Positions 26,705-35,913 are shown, counted from the stretch's first letter. The stretch is DNA of 64,000 nucleotides from Bacillota bacterium (GCA_021287065.1 JAJTBE010000035.1:1-64000), one strand, 5' to 3'. Program-made: numbers and translations. Notes: generated by a model not told the origin, from the sequence alone.

Positions 26705-27448
26705 CTATTTTTTCTTATCAGCGGGTTTGGCGGGAGTTTTGCCGTCGTCTTTCTTTCCCTGAATCTCTTCCAGCAGCTCCTTGCGCCGTTCTTCCCTTCT
26801 CTGGTGGTGAACAACATATCTGGTGATATTGCCGAAGACATTTGATTCCATAACCTTCTCAGGGAAGGTGATTTTGGTTGAGCTTTTCTTGCTGTCTTCA
26901 GCCAGGGGTTCACTCTTTGCTGAAGTGCCTTCCGTCTCTACTATGGGTGATTCGGGTGTTTTGAAGAAAAGTTTCAGATCCGTTCTCTCAGGAATCGGAA
27001 GATTCGTTACCATTTCCACGAACTCTTTTGTAATGGTCTTTGTATTGGCTCTTTGAATATGCGAAGTGGTTATTGCACGGTATTCAAGGGGAATGGTAAC
27101 CTCCAGGTTCACCGCCTGATTTTTGTCAAATTTCTTCAGGAGTGTTTCGTAATGTTTCATATTCTTTGAGATCATAGCCTCAAATTCTTTTTCCATTACA
27201 TTGGTTACTTTAAGGTTTACTTCGTAAATAGTGTCGCCAATGAGAACGATAAGCCTCACTATGTCTTCCTTGCTGAGGGGGACAGGCTTGTTATTCTCTC
27301 TGGGTATCATAAAACTGGCTTTTTTGCTTGTAACTTCAACTACCTTCACGAAATAACTCTTAAAAGTTTCCCCTGAAGTGAATTCCAATTCAACTTCCAT
27401 ATTATCCTGAAGTTTAAATTTGGACTTTGGCCCAAATAATCCGAACAT
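26705..27448 (-). CDS. YcgR/PilZ-like protein (tentative)
   Basis: Soluble protein of 247 residues. The N-terminal part (FKLQDNMEVELEF...YFVKVVEVTSKKASFMIPRENNKPVPLSKEDIVRL) looks like the PilZN/YcgR_2 flagellar-brake domain. A second beta-rich part follows, with IPLEYRAITTS where a PilZ domain would carry RxxxR, but the arginine pattern and the D/N-x-S-x2-G motif are degenerate. C-di-GMP binding is therefore doubtful. The last 60 residues are charged and low-complexity (Lys/Glu). ATG follows AAGGAGG. A diguanylate cyclase and an HD-GYP protein are encoded elsewhere in the window. Confidence 0.6.
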   Translation of the reverse strand: MFGLFGPKSKFKLQDNMEVELEFTSGETFKSYFVKVVEVTSKKASFMIPRENNKPVPLSKEDIVRLIVLIGDTIYEVNLKVTNVMEKEFEAMISKNMKHYETLLKKFDKNQAVNLEVTIPLEYRAITTSHIQRANTKTITKEFVEMVTNLPIPERTDLKLFFKTPESPIVETEGTSAKSEPLAEDSKKSSTKITFPEKVMESNVFGNITRYVVHHQRREERRKELLEEIQGKKDDGKTPAKPADKKK

Positions 27449-27528
27449 TTGTGTACCTCCTTGAAAACCTTTCTGTATATTCTCTTCAAAAACCTATTAT
27501 CCTTTTTACTGTATCTTTTGATTGGCGG

Positions 27529-27987
27529 TCAGAACTGGTAAGACCACAAATTTCCCAGAAATAGTGCATTTTCTTTGAATTCATCCCTGAACACACGGGT
27601 GATAAATGTTGCCAGAGGAGGGTGCAGTTCCAGTTTCTCAAGTTTGTCTATATTAACAAATCTGGCTTCCATAACACGATCATCCTGAATGGGTTTCGCT
27701 TCTTCCTCCGGATTGAGTATCTTTCCGAGAAAAGTGAGATTGATAAGGTGTCTTTCGTACTCCGCTGAAACTGATTCAGATATAAACAGCAGTTTCAGCA
27801 GTTTTATGTCATAATTGGTCTCTTCCTTGATTTCTCTTCTTGCACATTCTTCGATGGTCTCGCCGTAATTAAGTCCGCCGCCCGGCACCAGCCAATACTG
27901 CCTGTCGCCTTTCACATGCCTTACAAGGAGTATCTCATTGCCTCTCGGTATCACAACCGCAATTCTTATCCTGATGTCTTTTCCCAT
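27529..27987 (-). CDS. NUDIX hydrolase
   Basis: Nucleoside-diphosphate-linked hydrolase of 152 residues. A complete Nudix box spans residues 37-58: G-x5-E43-x7-R51-E-I-K-E55-E56. The substrate is unknown. ATG follows GGAGGAT. It lies between the PilZ-like gene and the TPR lipoprotein on the same strand. Confidence 0.93.
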   Translation of the reverse strand: MGKDIRIRIAVVIPRGNEILLVRHVKGDRQYWLVPGGGLNYGETIEECARREIKEETNYDIKLLKLLFISESVSAEYERHLINLTFLGKILNPEEEAKPIQDDRVMEARFVNIDKLEKLELHPPLATFITRVFRDEFKENALFLGNLWSYQF

Positions 27988-28024
27988 TTTATCCTCCGGA
28001 TTTCTTATGCTGCCTTCACGGGCT

Positions 28025-29242
28025 TCAATACGGAAACTTGCCTGATTTTATCTGTTTCAGCTTTTTTTCGTATTCTGCCTTCATTTCTCTTTTATCTGCC
28101 TTATCGGATTCTTCTGCAGCCAGTGTGTACAGAAACTTCAGTATATAAGGCTTGTATATGCCGTCGTATAAATAATCGCCTTCTATCGATTCGTCCATGA
28201 TTGAATTTTCAATATCTTTCAGTAAAGAAAGAGCTTTTGTATGGTTATTGTTCGCATGGGCTGCAATATACTCTTTGAGTTTACCTGCGAAAACTTCCGT
28301 TTCAGGCTCCCTTATTCCTCCTCTCAGCTGTCCGGTTATCGAGTCAAGATTTCTGATGGTCATGGGTTTTTTTTCATAATAACTGTATATCCACAGTGCA
28401 TATATGCCGTCCATCAGATTTGACGGATCCAGTGTGTCTGTTTTTTCTGCAGATTCAACAGTTTGTCTGAAAAAATTCAGTGCTTCTTTTCTGTTCCCGT
28501 TTTCATCTTCCAGCGCCCCAAGAAGAAAAAGGATCGAAATTCTGTCCCTGTCCTGCTGGGCTTCCTTTAATGCATTACCAAGTTCTGCGGAAGTTTTTTT
28601 ACGATCTCCCTCAAACAAAGCCAGACTCGCTTTGAGCATAGATTTTGTATAAGGTATCGTTGTTTCTTTTATGCCCTCGGAAAGCTCGGTTTTGATTGTT
28701 TCGATTATCTTTTTTTTCTTTTCCTGATTTTTTTCCATCATGTAAAGTGAATAATTTGCCTGTGTGAGAAAACTGTAGTGGGATTCCCATCTCGAATACT
28801 CGTCAAGGTCTTTTTCTATCAGCGGCAGAGCGCTTTCCGGTCTGTCAACTGCAAGGTAGCACAAAACCAGATTTGATTTGATGGCTGCGGCATTTGGAGG
28901 TTTTGCTTCCAGAGCCTTTTTGAATTCCCTGATGGCAGGTTCGTATTCTCCGGTGAAATAATAGATTTCACCCAGTCGTTTTCTTGCTTTGTGGTGGTTT
29001 GGATTTTTTTCCAGAATTTTTTTGTATAAAGCTGCAGCTTCCTCAAAATCGTTGGATTGCTGGGCTTCCTTTGCCTTCTGGTAAAGTTTTTCCGTATCAA
29101 TCTGAACAGAAGCTGCCGGGGCAGGGGATGAAGCGCAGACTGACGGCGTTGCGGCAGGTGTATTTGTGTTGTGTCCGCATCCTCCGCAGCCCGGTATTAT
29201 ACATGATGATATCGCAAGAATATAATAAAAAATCTTTTTCAT
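28025..29242 (-). CDS. TPR-repeat lipoprotein
   Basis: Predicted lipoprotein of 405 residues with lipobox IPGC (Cys19), followed by a Gly/Cys and Ala/Pro-rich linker. Three to four TPR units follow (for example AKEAQQSNDFEEAAALYKKI, HHKARKRLGEIYYFTGEYE and NAAAIKSNLVLCYLAVDRPE), then more helical repeats. It is likely a scaffold attached to a membrane facing the outside of the cytoplasm. It has no evident ribosome site. A strong promoter ends 8 nt before the ATG, so the mRNA may be leaderless. Confidence 0.85.
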   Translation of the reverse strand: MKKIFYYILAISSCIIPGCGGCGHNTNTPAATPSVCASSPAPAASVQIDTEKLYQKAKEAQQSNDFEEAAALYKKILEKNPNHHKARKRLGEIYYFTGEYEPAIREFKKALEAKPPNAAAIKSNLVLCYLAVDRPESALPLIEKDLDEYSRWESHYSFLTQANYSLYMMEKNQEKKKKIIETIKTELSEGIKETTIPYTKSMLKASLALFEGDRKKTSAELGNALKEAQQDRDRISILFLLGALEDENGNRKEALNFFRQTVESAEKTDTLDPSNLMDGIYALWIYSYYEKKPMTIRNLDSITGQLRGGIREPETEVFAGKLKEYIAAHANNNHTKALSLLKDIENSIMDESIEGDYLYDGIYKPYILKFLYTLAAEESDKADKREMKAEYEKKLKQIKSGKFPY

Positions 29243-29250
29243 ACGGGAAG

Positions 29251-29279
29251 ATTATAGTTTAAAACAGAGTTAAAAACAA
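29251..29279 (-). promoter_or_regulatory. Strong promoter abutting the TPR lipoprotein start
   Basis: On the minus strand, TTGTTT (29279-29274), a 17-nt spacer and TATAAT (29256-29251) are followed by the ATG at 29242 after only 8 nt. Confidence 0.65.
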
Positions 29280-29300
29280 TACTGAAAAAACCGCCGAAAG

Positions 29301-29333
29301 TAAAAAGTCCCGATGGTTGTGCTCAACGGGACT
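29301..29333 (-). terminator. Rho-independent terminator
   Basis: The AGTCCCG/CGGGACT stem is followed by TTTTT on the minus strand, downstream of the zinc-ribbon gene at 29383-29673. Confidence 0.75.
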
Positions 29334-29382
29334 CCCGGTTATAACTGGCTTGGATTAATCAGCAATTTTGTTAAATCGATTG

Positions 29383-29673
29383 TTAAACTGATAATTTTCT
29401 GGAATCGAAGCAGTCTCTGCAAAGAACAGGCTTGCCCTGGCGAGGTTCAAAAGGAACTTTTGTTTCCTGGCCGCAATCGGCACAAACTACTGAGTAGAAC
29501 TGTCTGTCTGTGCGAGTTGTCTTCTTTTCCCGTTTCTTGTTTGCCCGGCAATCGGAGCATCTTTTAGGCTCGTTCTGGAAGCCTTTTTTGGAATAAAATT
29601 CCTGCTCTCCTGCTGAAAAAATAAATTCCTGACCGCAGTCGAGGCAGTTAAAGGTTTTGTCCTTGAATTCCAT
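29383..29673 (-). CDS. Small double zinc-ribbon protein (zf-trcl plus CxxC-CxxC), copy 1
   Basis: Protein of 96 residues with four CxxC pairs. The first domain has CLDC near residue 10 and CSDC near 39, with the diagnostic EFIFSAGEQEFYSKKGFQNEPKRC (zf-trcl type). The second has CADC near 65 and CRDC near 85 (the 'CxxC-x17-CxxC' type, with KVPFEPRQGKPV between). It probably binds two zinc ions; the family function is unknown. AAGGGGG precedes the ATG. A close paralogue at 30025-30312 shares about 80% of residues, and the two genes share promoter and leader. Confidence 0.88.
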   Translation of the reverse strand: MEFKDKTFNCLDCGQEFIFSAGEQEFYSKKGFQNEPKRCSDCRANKKREKKTTRTDRQFYSVVCADCGQETKVPFEPRQGKPVLCRDCFDSRKLSV

Positions 29674-29873
29674 TGAGTAAGTCCCCCTTAGGTGGATGTG
29701 AAAATTTACGAGAACTTGAATGCATCGTCTTCCTCCATTGCCCGGTCACAACCGATTTGACAGAACCGCTGATTGATCCGACCAATATAACCGCCGGAGC
29801 ACTGGCTGGTAAGACTGAACTGTCGATTCAAATCCTTAGAACAGATTATATCATTGAGATACCTTAATTGCAA
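29674..29873 (-). promoter_or_regulatory. Promoter and about 165-nt conserved 5' leader, copy 1
   Basis: TTGCAA (29873-29868), a 17-nt spacer and TATAAT (29850-29845) on the minus strand form a good promoter. The leader from about 29838 to 29674 aligns along its length with the leader of the paralogue at 30313-30479. It includes GCATTCAAGTTCT and the hairpin CGGT(tgtg)ACCG. Confidence 0.55.
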
Positions 29874-29935
29874 CTAAACATGAATAAATAATTATTAAGA
29901 AATATTAAACCAAATATTTTGAAAACATGCCGAAA

Positions 29936-29967
29936 ATGAAAAGTCCCGGGATTTGTGCTCTCGGGAC
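29936..29967 (-). terminator. Rho-independent terminator
   Basis: The GTCCCG/CGGGAC stem is followed by a T-rich run on the minus strand, downstream of the second zinc-ribbon gene. Confidence 0.75.
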
Positions 29968-30024
29968 CTTATGTCATATCAGTTTTGGATTAATCAGCAA
30001 GTATGCAAAATCGGTTTTAGGGGT

Positions 30025-30312
30025 TTAAACCCTCTTGGCATCGTAGCAGTCTCTGCAGAATACCGGTTTGCCCTGGCGCGGTTCGAAGGGAACTTTTGTT
30101 TCCTGGCCGCAATCTGCGCAGACTACTGAGAATAACTGTTTGCTGCCAGCGCGGGGAGCTTTTTTCTCCCGTTTCTTGTTGGCTCTGCAATCAGGGCATC
30201 TCTTGGGCTCATTCTGAAAGCCCTTTTTTGCGTAAAATTCCTGTTCTCCTGCAGTAAAGGTAAAATCCTGGTTGCAATCGAGGCAGGTGAAGGTTTTGTC
30301 CGTAAATTCCAT
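30025..30312 (-). CDS. Small double zinc-ribbon protein, copy 2
   Basis: Protein of 95 residues, paralogue of the 29383-29673 gene with the same four CxxC pairs (CLDC, CPDC, CADC, CRDC) and the same RANKKREKK basic linker. The whole transcription unit, including leader and terminator, has been duplicated in tandem and then diverged. ATG follows AAGGGGG with a 10-nt spacer. The basic linker might contact nucleic acid, but that is inference only. Confidence 0.88.
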   Translation of the reverse strand: MEFTDKTFTCLDCNQDFTFTAGEQEFYAKKGFQNEPKRCPDCRANKKREKKAPRAGSKQLFSVVCADCGQETKVPFEPRQGKPVFCRDCYDAKRV

Positions 30313-30514
30313 TTAAATGGGTCCCCCTTAGGTGGATAATGTTAATTAAGAGAACTTGAATGCGTTGTCTCCACCCATTGTCCGGTCATAACCGATATGA
30401 TTGACCCGCTGACTGACCCTTCTGATAGGACAACCCGGAGCACATGGCTGGTTAGACTAATCCGTCGATTCAAACCCTTTAACAGATTATATCACTGTGA
30501 AAGTCTAAAAGCAA
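30313..30514 (-). promoter_or_regulatory. Promoter and about 165-nt conserved 5' leader, copy 2
   Basis: TTGCTT (30514-30509), a 17-nt spacer and TATAAT (30491-30486) on the minus strand. The leader contains TTGTCC...GGACAA and CTCC...GGAG, which could pair, and the hairpin CGGT(tatg)ACCG. Long leaders of this kind suggest post-transcriptional control. Confidence 0.55.
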
Positions 30515-30578
30515 GAACCAAAACCCAAATGTTTTAAGAATATTTCATGATTTACACAATCATCCGGAATCAGGCTTG

Positions 30579-32726
30579 TTAAATAAGTATCAGACGGTCC
30601 ACCGCTGTAAGGAAAGTATCGGTTACTTCAGGTGAAAACTTCTTTCCCTTGAGCTTTATTATGCTGTCGATTGCCTGAGCAGGAGTATAGTTATTCTGCT
30701 TAATCAGATTATCCCAGAAGTCGGCTATGCTTATTATCTGGGCGCCAATAGGTATGTCGTCGCCTTCGAGGCCCTCGGGAAAGCCTTTGCCGTCATATCT
30801 TTCGTGATGATAGAGAACCGCTTCCGAACAATCTTCGAGAAACGGTATCTGTTTTATCATTTCATATGAATAGTGGGAATGATCTCTGAGCATATCCCTT
30901 TCGTCTTCTGATAAATCTCCGGTGTCGGCATTTATTATGGTTTCCGGAATGTAAAGCTTTCCTATATCATGCAGTAATCCCGCATGTTTGAGCAAAGTTG
31001 CATTCTCTTCATCCACACCCATTGCGGTGGCAAGAAGATAAGCCATTTCACCTACCCGGGATGAATGGCCCTCCTTATTGTCAAAGCGGTTGTCTGCAGC
31101 TTCAGCCATCACCGATATCATTGATTCAAGGCTTAAGCCCAGCGCTTCCGAGAACTGACCGCTCTGAGCCTTTCTCTTTGCATATTTGATTGTTGAAAGA
31201 AGAATGTGGTTTATACATGAATGTGATGGAAGATCCTGCTCCTGAAGAACCCTGCCTGCTGAAGTTGTTTCAAGCAAATGCATTGCATCGTCGGTCATGT
31301 CTTTTTCGAGCATGTTAACAATATTGAAATAGTTTTTGTAATTTCCCGACAAATCCATCTCTGCCGCAGTTTTGAAAGATTCCGCCGCATTTTTGAAATC
31401 TTTTAGCTTCATATATATATTGCCGATGTTGTATTGTGCCGTTATGTCCCGGGGATTGATTTCAAGGGCGTATCTGTAGCATTCCAGAGATTTTTCAAAC
31501 TCTCCCTTTTCTGCAAAGGCATCTCCAAGAGCATTCTGGGCAATAGCGTCCCTTGGATTGAGTTTCAGCGAATTTATGTACTCCGCAATTGCTTTGTCGA
31601 GTCTTCCCAGTTTGTGGAAGGCAAGACCCAGGCTGTAATGGGCATAGGGATGAAGAGGCTGAACTTTTACCGCATTCTGCAGTTTTTCTGCCGCCTTCTC
31701 ATACTGATTCCTCTGGATGTGAATCAAGCCGAAGTAGTAAAGGGCGTCAGCGTCGGAAGGATCAAGATTGATGGCTCTGGTTAAATGTTTTACCGCCAAA
31801 TCAAGTTTTCCGAGATTTTTGTTTATCAAGCCAAGCTGTAAATGGGCGGTACGGCAGTTGTCATCCAGTTCAACCGCTTTTTCATAAAATGAAGTGGCTT
31901 TGTCGAGCTGAAATTGCTGCTCTGCAGTTTTTCCCAGTTCGAGGTATGCAGGTATGAATCCGGGATAAATTTCAAGAGTTTTATATAAAATCTCTTCTGT
32001 TTTTGCATGATTACCCTGGGTCGCAAAGGCTCTGGCAAGCTGAAAGTGAGATTTGACATGCCGGGGCATTTCCTTCAGGGTTCTGTAAAATTGTTGCACC
32101 GCCTGAGTTAAATTGCCCATCTCCATATAAGCAAGGCCTGAATAATACAGACATTGTACATGCCGGGGTCTGATAGTAAGTTCCGAAAGAAAATCGGAAG
32201 CGGCTATCTGGTATTCTCTTTTCTGAAAATGGCAGTATCCCTTGTAAAAATTACCCGATTCTATGGAAGAATTGAATGCAAGGGTATCCTTGAAATCTTC
32301 TATAGCTTTATCCCATTTGCAGAGTATTATGTTTGCAAAGCCCAGAGTATAGCTCTTTACTGCAGAATCCTGAGGACTTTCCCTGAATCTTTCCCATGAT
32401 CTTGCTGCCGCCGCAGTGTGAACAACAGGTATGTTGACAAAGTTGTCCAGCGAAAGATCGCCGTCCGTGTCCACCAGTTTTCTCCATGATCTGATTGCCT
32501 GCTCGTATTGTGAAGTTTTTGAATAGACAAGTCCAAGTTCGTAATGTATCCTCAGATTTGAAGGATCGAGAAGAGCTGCTTTTTCAAGTTCGTTTATCGC
32601 TTCCCTGAAGTTCTGGTTCTCATCATGGTAAAGGCCTAATTTAAAGTGTGCCTGAATATCATTGGGGCTGTCAATGATGATTCTTTCGAGTTTCTTTATT
32701 TCCAGTTCATTCTTCATTGTAATCAT
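30579..32726 (-). CDS. TPR-repeat protein with C-terminal HD-GYP domain
   Basis: Protein of about 715 residues. The first 480 or so residues form a long array of about a dozen TPR units (for example AHYSLGLAFHKLGRLDKAIAEYINSLKLNP). The rest is an HD-GYP-type phosphodiesterase domain with H586-D587 (LLHDIGKLYIP) and H640-H641-E-R-Y-D-G-K-G-F-P, where GFP replaces the canonical GYP. C-di-GMP breakdown is the likely activity. There is no signal peptide, so it is cytosolic. The start is set at ATG 32726; ATG at 32717 is an alternative. Confidence 0.9.
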   Translation of the reverse strand: MITMKNELEIKKLERIIIDSPNDIQAHFKLGLYHDENQNFREAINELEKAALLDPSNLRIHYELGLVYSKTSQYEQAIRSWRKLVDTDGDLSLDNFVNIPVVHTAAAARSWERFRESPQDSAVKSYTLGFANIILCKWDKAIEDFKDTLAFNSSIESGNFYKGYCHFQKREYQIAASDFLSELTIRPRHVQCLYYSGLAYMEMGNLTQAVQQFYRTLKEMPRHVKSHFQLARAFATQGNHAKTEEILYKTLEIYPGFIPAYLELGKTAEQQFQLDKATSFYEKAVELDDNCRTAHLQLGLINKNLGKLDLAVKHLTRAINLDPSDADALYYFGLIHIQRNQYEKAAEKLQNAVKVQPLHPYAHYSLGLAFHKLGRLDKAIAEYINSLKLNPRDAIAQNALGDAFAEKGEFEKSLECYRYALEINPRDITAQYNIGNIYMKLKDFKNAAESFKTAAEMDLSGNYKNYFNIVNMLEKDMTDDAMHLLETTSAGRVLQEQDLPSHSCINHILLSTIKYAKRKAQSGQFSEALGLSLESMISVMAEAADNRFDNKEGHSSRVGEMAYLLATAMGVDEENATLLKHAGLLHDIGKLYIPETIINADTGDLSEDERDMLRDHSHYSYEMIKQIPFLEDCSEAVLYHHERYDGKGFPEGLEGDDIPIGAQIISIADFWDNLIKQNNYTPAQAIDSIIKLKGKKFSPEVTDTFLTAVDRLILI

Positions 32727-33161
32727 CAACCTTGTTTATTTCCGGTATCTTAACCGCACTTGTGTATAAATCCTGTTTGTATATCACTTGTAATCATTAA
32801 TAGTAAAGTAATCTTATGATGTTAAGATACCTGATTTCTCTGTCTTTGCCATTTCATCAATACTTTTGGTTCAGAAGTAAAGAATTTTTTTCAATCCGGT
32901 ATTTACAAAAATTTTATGGGTGATATATTATAGTTAATATTGGCTTATTTCCGAAATGATGTTTTCAGGGAGAAAACCGGTGCGGAATATAAATAGTTTG
33001 TCAGGTTTATTTCTGCTTTGAACGGTAAAAGGTCATGCAGAAAATCCAGAAAAAACCATTTTCAAAATTGGGAGATAATTATCCCAAACCTTTATCTTCA
33101 ATAGTCTTTGGGCACGGATAAACCGACTGAAAGTTTTTTTAAAAAAAATCATGATAACCTC

Positions 33162-33190
33162 TTTACAAAAGAGGGGTTGGTAGTGATATA
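33162..33190 (+). promoter_or_regulatory. Promoter of the TTTACA ... GTGATATA type in the 32730-33233 gap
   Basis: TTTACA (33162-33167), a 17-nt spacer and GATATA (33185-33190, within TAGTGATATA) precede the Met/Gly-rich gene. A second similar site (TTTACA at 32902, GGTGATATATT at 32919) lies about 260 bp further upstream. TAGTGATATA/TGGTGATATA also precedes the genes at 56900 and 59560. A small hairpin (TTGGGA...TCCCAA near 33068) is the only other structure I see in this gap. Confidence 0.55.
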
Positions 33191-33233
33191 AGACCCGAAG
33201 ATAATTGTTAGACAATTTAAGGAGGTATATACA

Positions 33234-33917
33234 ATGGGTCGTGTAGTAAGAGGAATTGGAGATGCAGTGGGCAGCGTTGCCAGAGGAGTAGGTAATGTTG
33301 TATCAGGCGGATTGAAACTTGCCGGTGAGGTAGTAACAGCACCGTTTAAACTTGCAGGAAAAGCTCTCGGAGCAGTATTTGGATCACCTATGGGCGGAGC
33401 CCTCGGTGGCGGCGTCCTCGGCGCACTCGGCGGAGGACTTCTCGGCTTCACAATCGGCGGACCCGTCGGAGCTATGATGCTCGGTGGAATGGGTGCCAGC
33501 CTTGGAAGCGGCATTGGAACACAGATCGGCGCTCAGAACTATGCCAGCAACCTTCAGGGCCAGTTTGGCCAGCAGATGGGCATGATGAACGGCTACCAGA
33601 TGGCCGGCATGGGAATGCCTATGGCAGGTATGATGGGTGGAATGCCCGGATACGGAATGATGATGCCCGGTATGGGTATGTCAGGAATGGGTATGGGCAT
33701 GGGCATGGATATGATGGGCGGATACGGCCAGATGGGCGGATACGGTCAGATGGGCCAGCAGGGTCAGATGATGCAGATGCAGATGATGATGATGATGATG
33801 CAGATGATGATGATGATGCAGCAGCAGAGTCAGATGAACCAGATGGGCATGATGCCTATGATGGGTGGATCAAGAGGATTCATGGGCGTAGGCTTCGGCG
33901 TAAGCGCATCATTCTAA
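33234..33917 (+). CDS. Glycine-zipper, Met/Gly-rich protein of unknown function
   Basis: I do not recognise a family in this 227-residue protein. Residues 1-45 could form an amphipathic helix (VVRGIGDAVGSVARGVGNVV). Residues 50-105 are a glycine-zipper segment with many GxxxG repeats (GGALGGGVLGALGGGLLG), able to insert in or pack at a membrane. Residues 110-215 are very rich in Met, Gly and Gln (GMGM, MMQMMM). There is no signal peptide. AAGGAGGT precedes the ATG, and a terminator follows. It stands before the helical-repeat/zinc-ribbon gene at 34065, the same pairing seen at 56900 and 59560. Confidence 0.8.
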   Translation: MGRVVRGIGDAVGSVARGVGNVVSGGLKLAGEVVTAPFKLAGKALGAVFGSPMGGALGGGVLGALGGGLLGFTIGGPVGAMMLGGMGASLGSGIGTQIGAQNYASNLQGQFGQQMGMMNGYQMAGMGMPMAGMMGGMPGYGMMMPGMGMSGMGMGMGMDMMGGYGQMGGYGQMGQQGQMMQMQMMMMMMQMMMMMQQQSQMNQMGMMPMMGGSRGFMGVGFGVSASF

Positions 33918-33938
33918 TCAGTTTAAAAAGCGTTTTTT

Positions 33939-33969
33939 ACGGCAGCTTTAGAGCTGCCGTTTTACTTTT
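33939..33969 (+). terminator. Rho-independent terminator
   Basis: The ACGGCAGCT/AGCTGCCGT stem is followed by TTTACTTTT, 22 bp after the Met/Gly-rich gene. Confidence 0.85.
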
Positions 33970-34064
33970 CGGAACCTTTTTTGTTGCATGATTATCGAAA
34001 GGATTTTTTTTCACAACGACAAACATGACAAAAAAAGCAAATACTATATCAGGGAGGAACCAGG

Positions 34065-35852
34065 ATGGAAAAACCGACTATTTCTCCTCAGTCGAACAAA
34101 CTTATTGAAATGTGTGAAGCAGTGCTCACAGGTAACGCTAATGTTGACGACCTTGCTGAATTGCTCACCGAAATGAACACAGGTCTTGCCAAAGCAAAAG
34201 AAGACTTTGTGGCTCAAACCGAAAAACAGGACGAATATTACAGGGAACAAATGCAGAATGAGATGGATCTGGTTCTGCAGAGTTTTGCCGAATACCAGAA
34301 CGGTCTGGATGAAATCAGTAAATTCACCATCAGGCAGAGTGCCGAACATATCAACAACGGCGTTAACATCATCATAGACGCGACAAACCATATACTCGAC
34401 TACCTTACAGTGTATGAATCAAAGTCACTTCAGCTTGGACCCACAAGTTTCCCTATTCTCAATATGCTTATTCTTATGACGGAAAGCTTTAATAAAGGCG
34501 AACTTGAAGAGGATGAGTTCCGGTTTATGATCTATAATGCCGGACAGTTTTTCAGAAAAATTCAGGCAGAACTTGACGGCTACAGTGGAGATGAAGCTGT
34601 TGAAGCTATTCAGACTCTGCGCGACGGTTACAACAAGTTCATTGAGGGCCTCGATAAGATGGATGAGGGAGCACAGTCCCATAATACACTCATTATTGAG
34701 GATTCCATCGAAATCATCAGGGATTCACAGGAACTGATTAAAGCCGGATATATGAAATTCAATGAACAGATGTTCCTCTCAGGTCCCACTGATTCGCCCA
34801 AAGCCAACCTCCTGATTTCTGCTGTGGAAGGACACAAAAAAGGCACATTCCCCAGAGAACTTCTGGAAGATGTTCTTGTGAAATACGAAGAGGATATGCA
34901 CAACCTGAGAACCACCATAGAAGGTATGATGCAGATTCCTACCGAGAATAAAGATGTTGTTGACGAATTCCCAAGAACTGAAGAAGCTTTTGATCTTATC
35001 GAAGACGGTATGGAAGAGATCAGGCTTTACCTTCAGGACAGTTCTCCCGCACATCTCGATGCCTCTGTTGAAAAGATTAAGGAAGGCAATAAACTCCTTA
35101 AAGAATCAAAAGAAACCTACGATCAGATTGGCGAAAAAGAGGGTAAGATAAGCTGTATCCGTTGTGGTTTCCTCAACGAATCATCAGCAAACCTTTGTGG
35201 CAAATGTAACGCCCTTCTTCCCAAAATCAGCGGTACTTCAAACCTTCAGTCAACCTTCCAGATCGGAGAAGCCGGAAGTATGGCTTCAGCCACTGGCGAA
35301 GAGTTTGTTATGACTTCAAACCTTCATAAACTCATTGAGGATTCTGCCGCAGTCAGAGACGGCAAAATCACCTTTGAGCAATATGAGAAGACACTGCACT
35401 GGATGGAAGGTCTTCTTGATAAAGCAATGGAAGAGGCTGAAAGCCCCAGAGCAACTATCAATGTTGAACAGTTCAGCGAGGAAGATCGTGATTCAGCCCT
35501 TAAACAGAAGGAACTTGTTGATGATACAATGGGCCTTATGAAAGAAGGACTTGAACAGTTTAATGAAGGTATCCAGATTCTGCGCCAGTTTGGTGAGGAT
35601 TCCGATATAGCACATCTCAGGGAAGGCCTTGAAATTGTGCTCGAAGCTCACATGAAACTCCAGCAGGTTGAAAAGATCAGCAATCTGGCTGTCAAAGAAA
35701 TTGAAAAGCCGGGCGGATCAGAACACCACACAACCGAAAGTGTTTCAGGCAGCTATCACTCAACTGAGGAAGAAGAAACCGAAGAAGCAGCAGGAGAAGA
35801 GCAGGAGCTTGATTCTGATGTTTTTCAGGCAAGTGAACCGGAAGAAGAATAA
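34065..35852 (+). CDS. Helical-repeat protein with internal zinc ribbon
   Basis: Acidic, almost wholly helical protein of 595 residues, not assignable to a known family. It contains about four repeats of roughly 115-130 residues. Linking loops read LGPTSFPILNMLI and SGPTDSPKANLLI, and each repeat start resembles 'G-x-(I/L)-x3-(F/L)-x3-(L/I)'. A zinc ribbon C364-x2-C367-x10-C378-x2-C381 lies between repeats three and four. The C-terminus is a Glu-rich tail. Paralogues at 57886 and 60811 have the same GPT motif and ribbon spacing, but there the ribbon is at the C-terminus. There is no signal peptide. GGGAGGAACC precedes the ATG. Confidence 0.85.
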   Translation: MEKPTISPQSNKLIEMCEAVLTGNANVDDLAELLTEMNTGLAKAKEDFVAQTEKQDEYYREQMQNEMDLVLQSFAEYQNGLDEISKFTIRQSAEHINNGVNIIIDATNHILDYLTVYESKSLQLGPTSFPILNMLILMTESFNKGELEEDEFRFMIYNAGQFFRKIQAELDGYSGDEAVEAIQTLRDGYNKFIEGLDKMDEGAQSHNTLIIEDSIEIIRDSQELIKAGYMKFNEQMFLSGPTDSPKANLLISAVEGHKKGTFPRELLEDVLVKYEEDMHNLRTTIEGMMQIPTENKDVVDEFPRTEEAFDLIEDGMEEIRLYLQDSSPAHLDASVEKIKEGNKLLKESKETYDQIGEKEGKISCIRCGFLNESSANLCGKCNALLPKISGTSNLQSTFQIGEAGSMASATGEEFVMTSNLHKLIEDSAAVRDGKITFEQYEKTLHWMEGLLDKAMEEAESPRATINVEQFSEEDRDSALKQKELVDDTMGLMKEGLEQFNEGIQILRQFGEDSDIAHLREGLEIVLEAHMKLQQVEKISNLAVKEIEKPGGSEHHTTESVSGSYHSTEEEETEEAAGEEQELDSDVFQASEPEEE

Positions 35853-35885
35853 AATTGGTTTTTTGAAAAATTCTGAAGCAAATGC

Positions 35886-35913
35886 TTGACAAAAAAATCA
35901 ATTCTGTTATAAT
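35886..35913 (+). promoter_or_regulatory. tRNA cluster promoter
   Basis: A near-consensus TTGACA (35886-35891), a 16-nt spacer and TATAAT (35908-35913) lie 12 bp before tRNA-Val. Confidence 0.85.
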
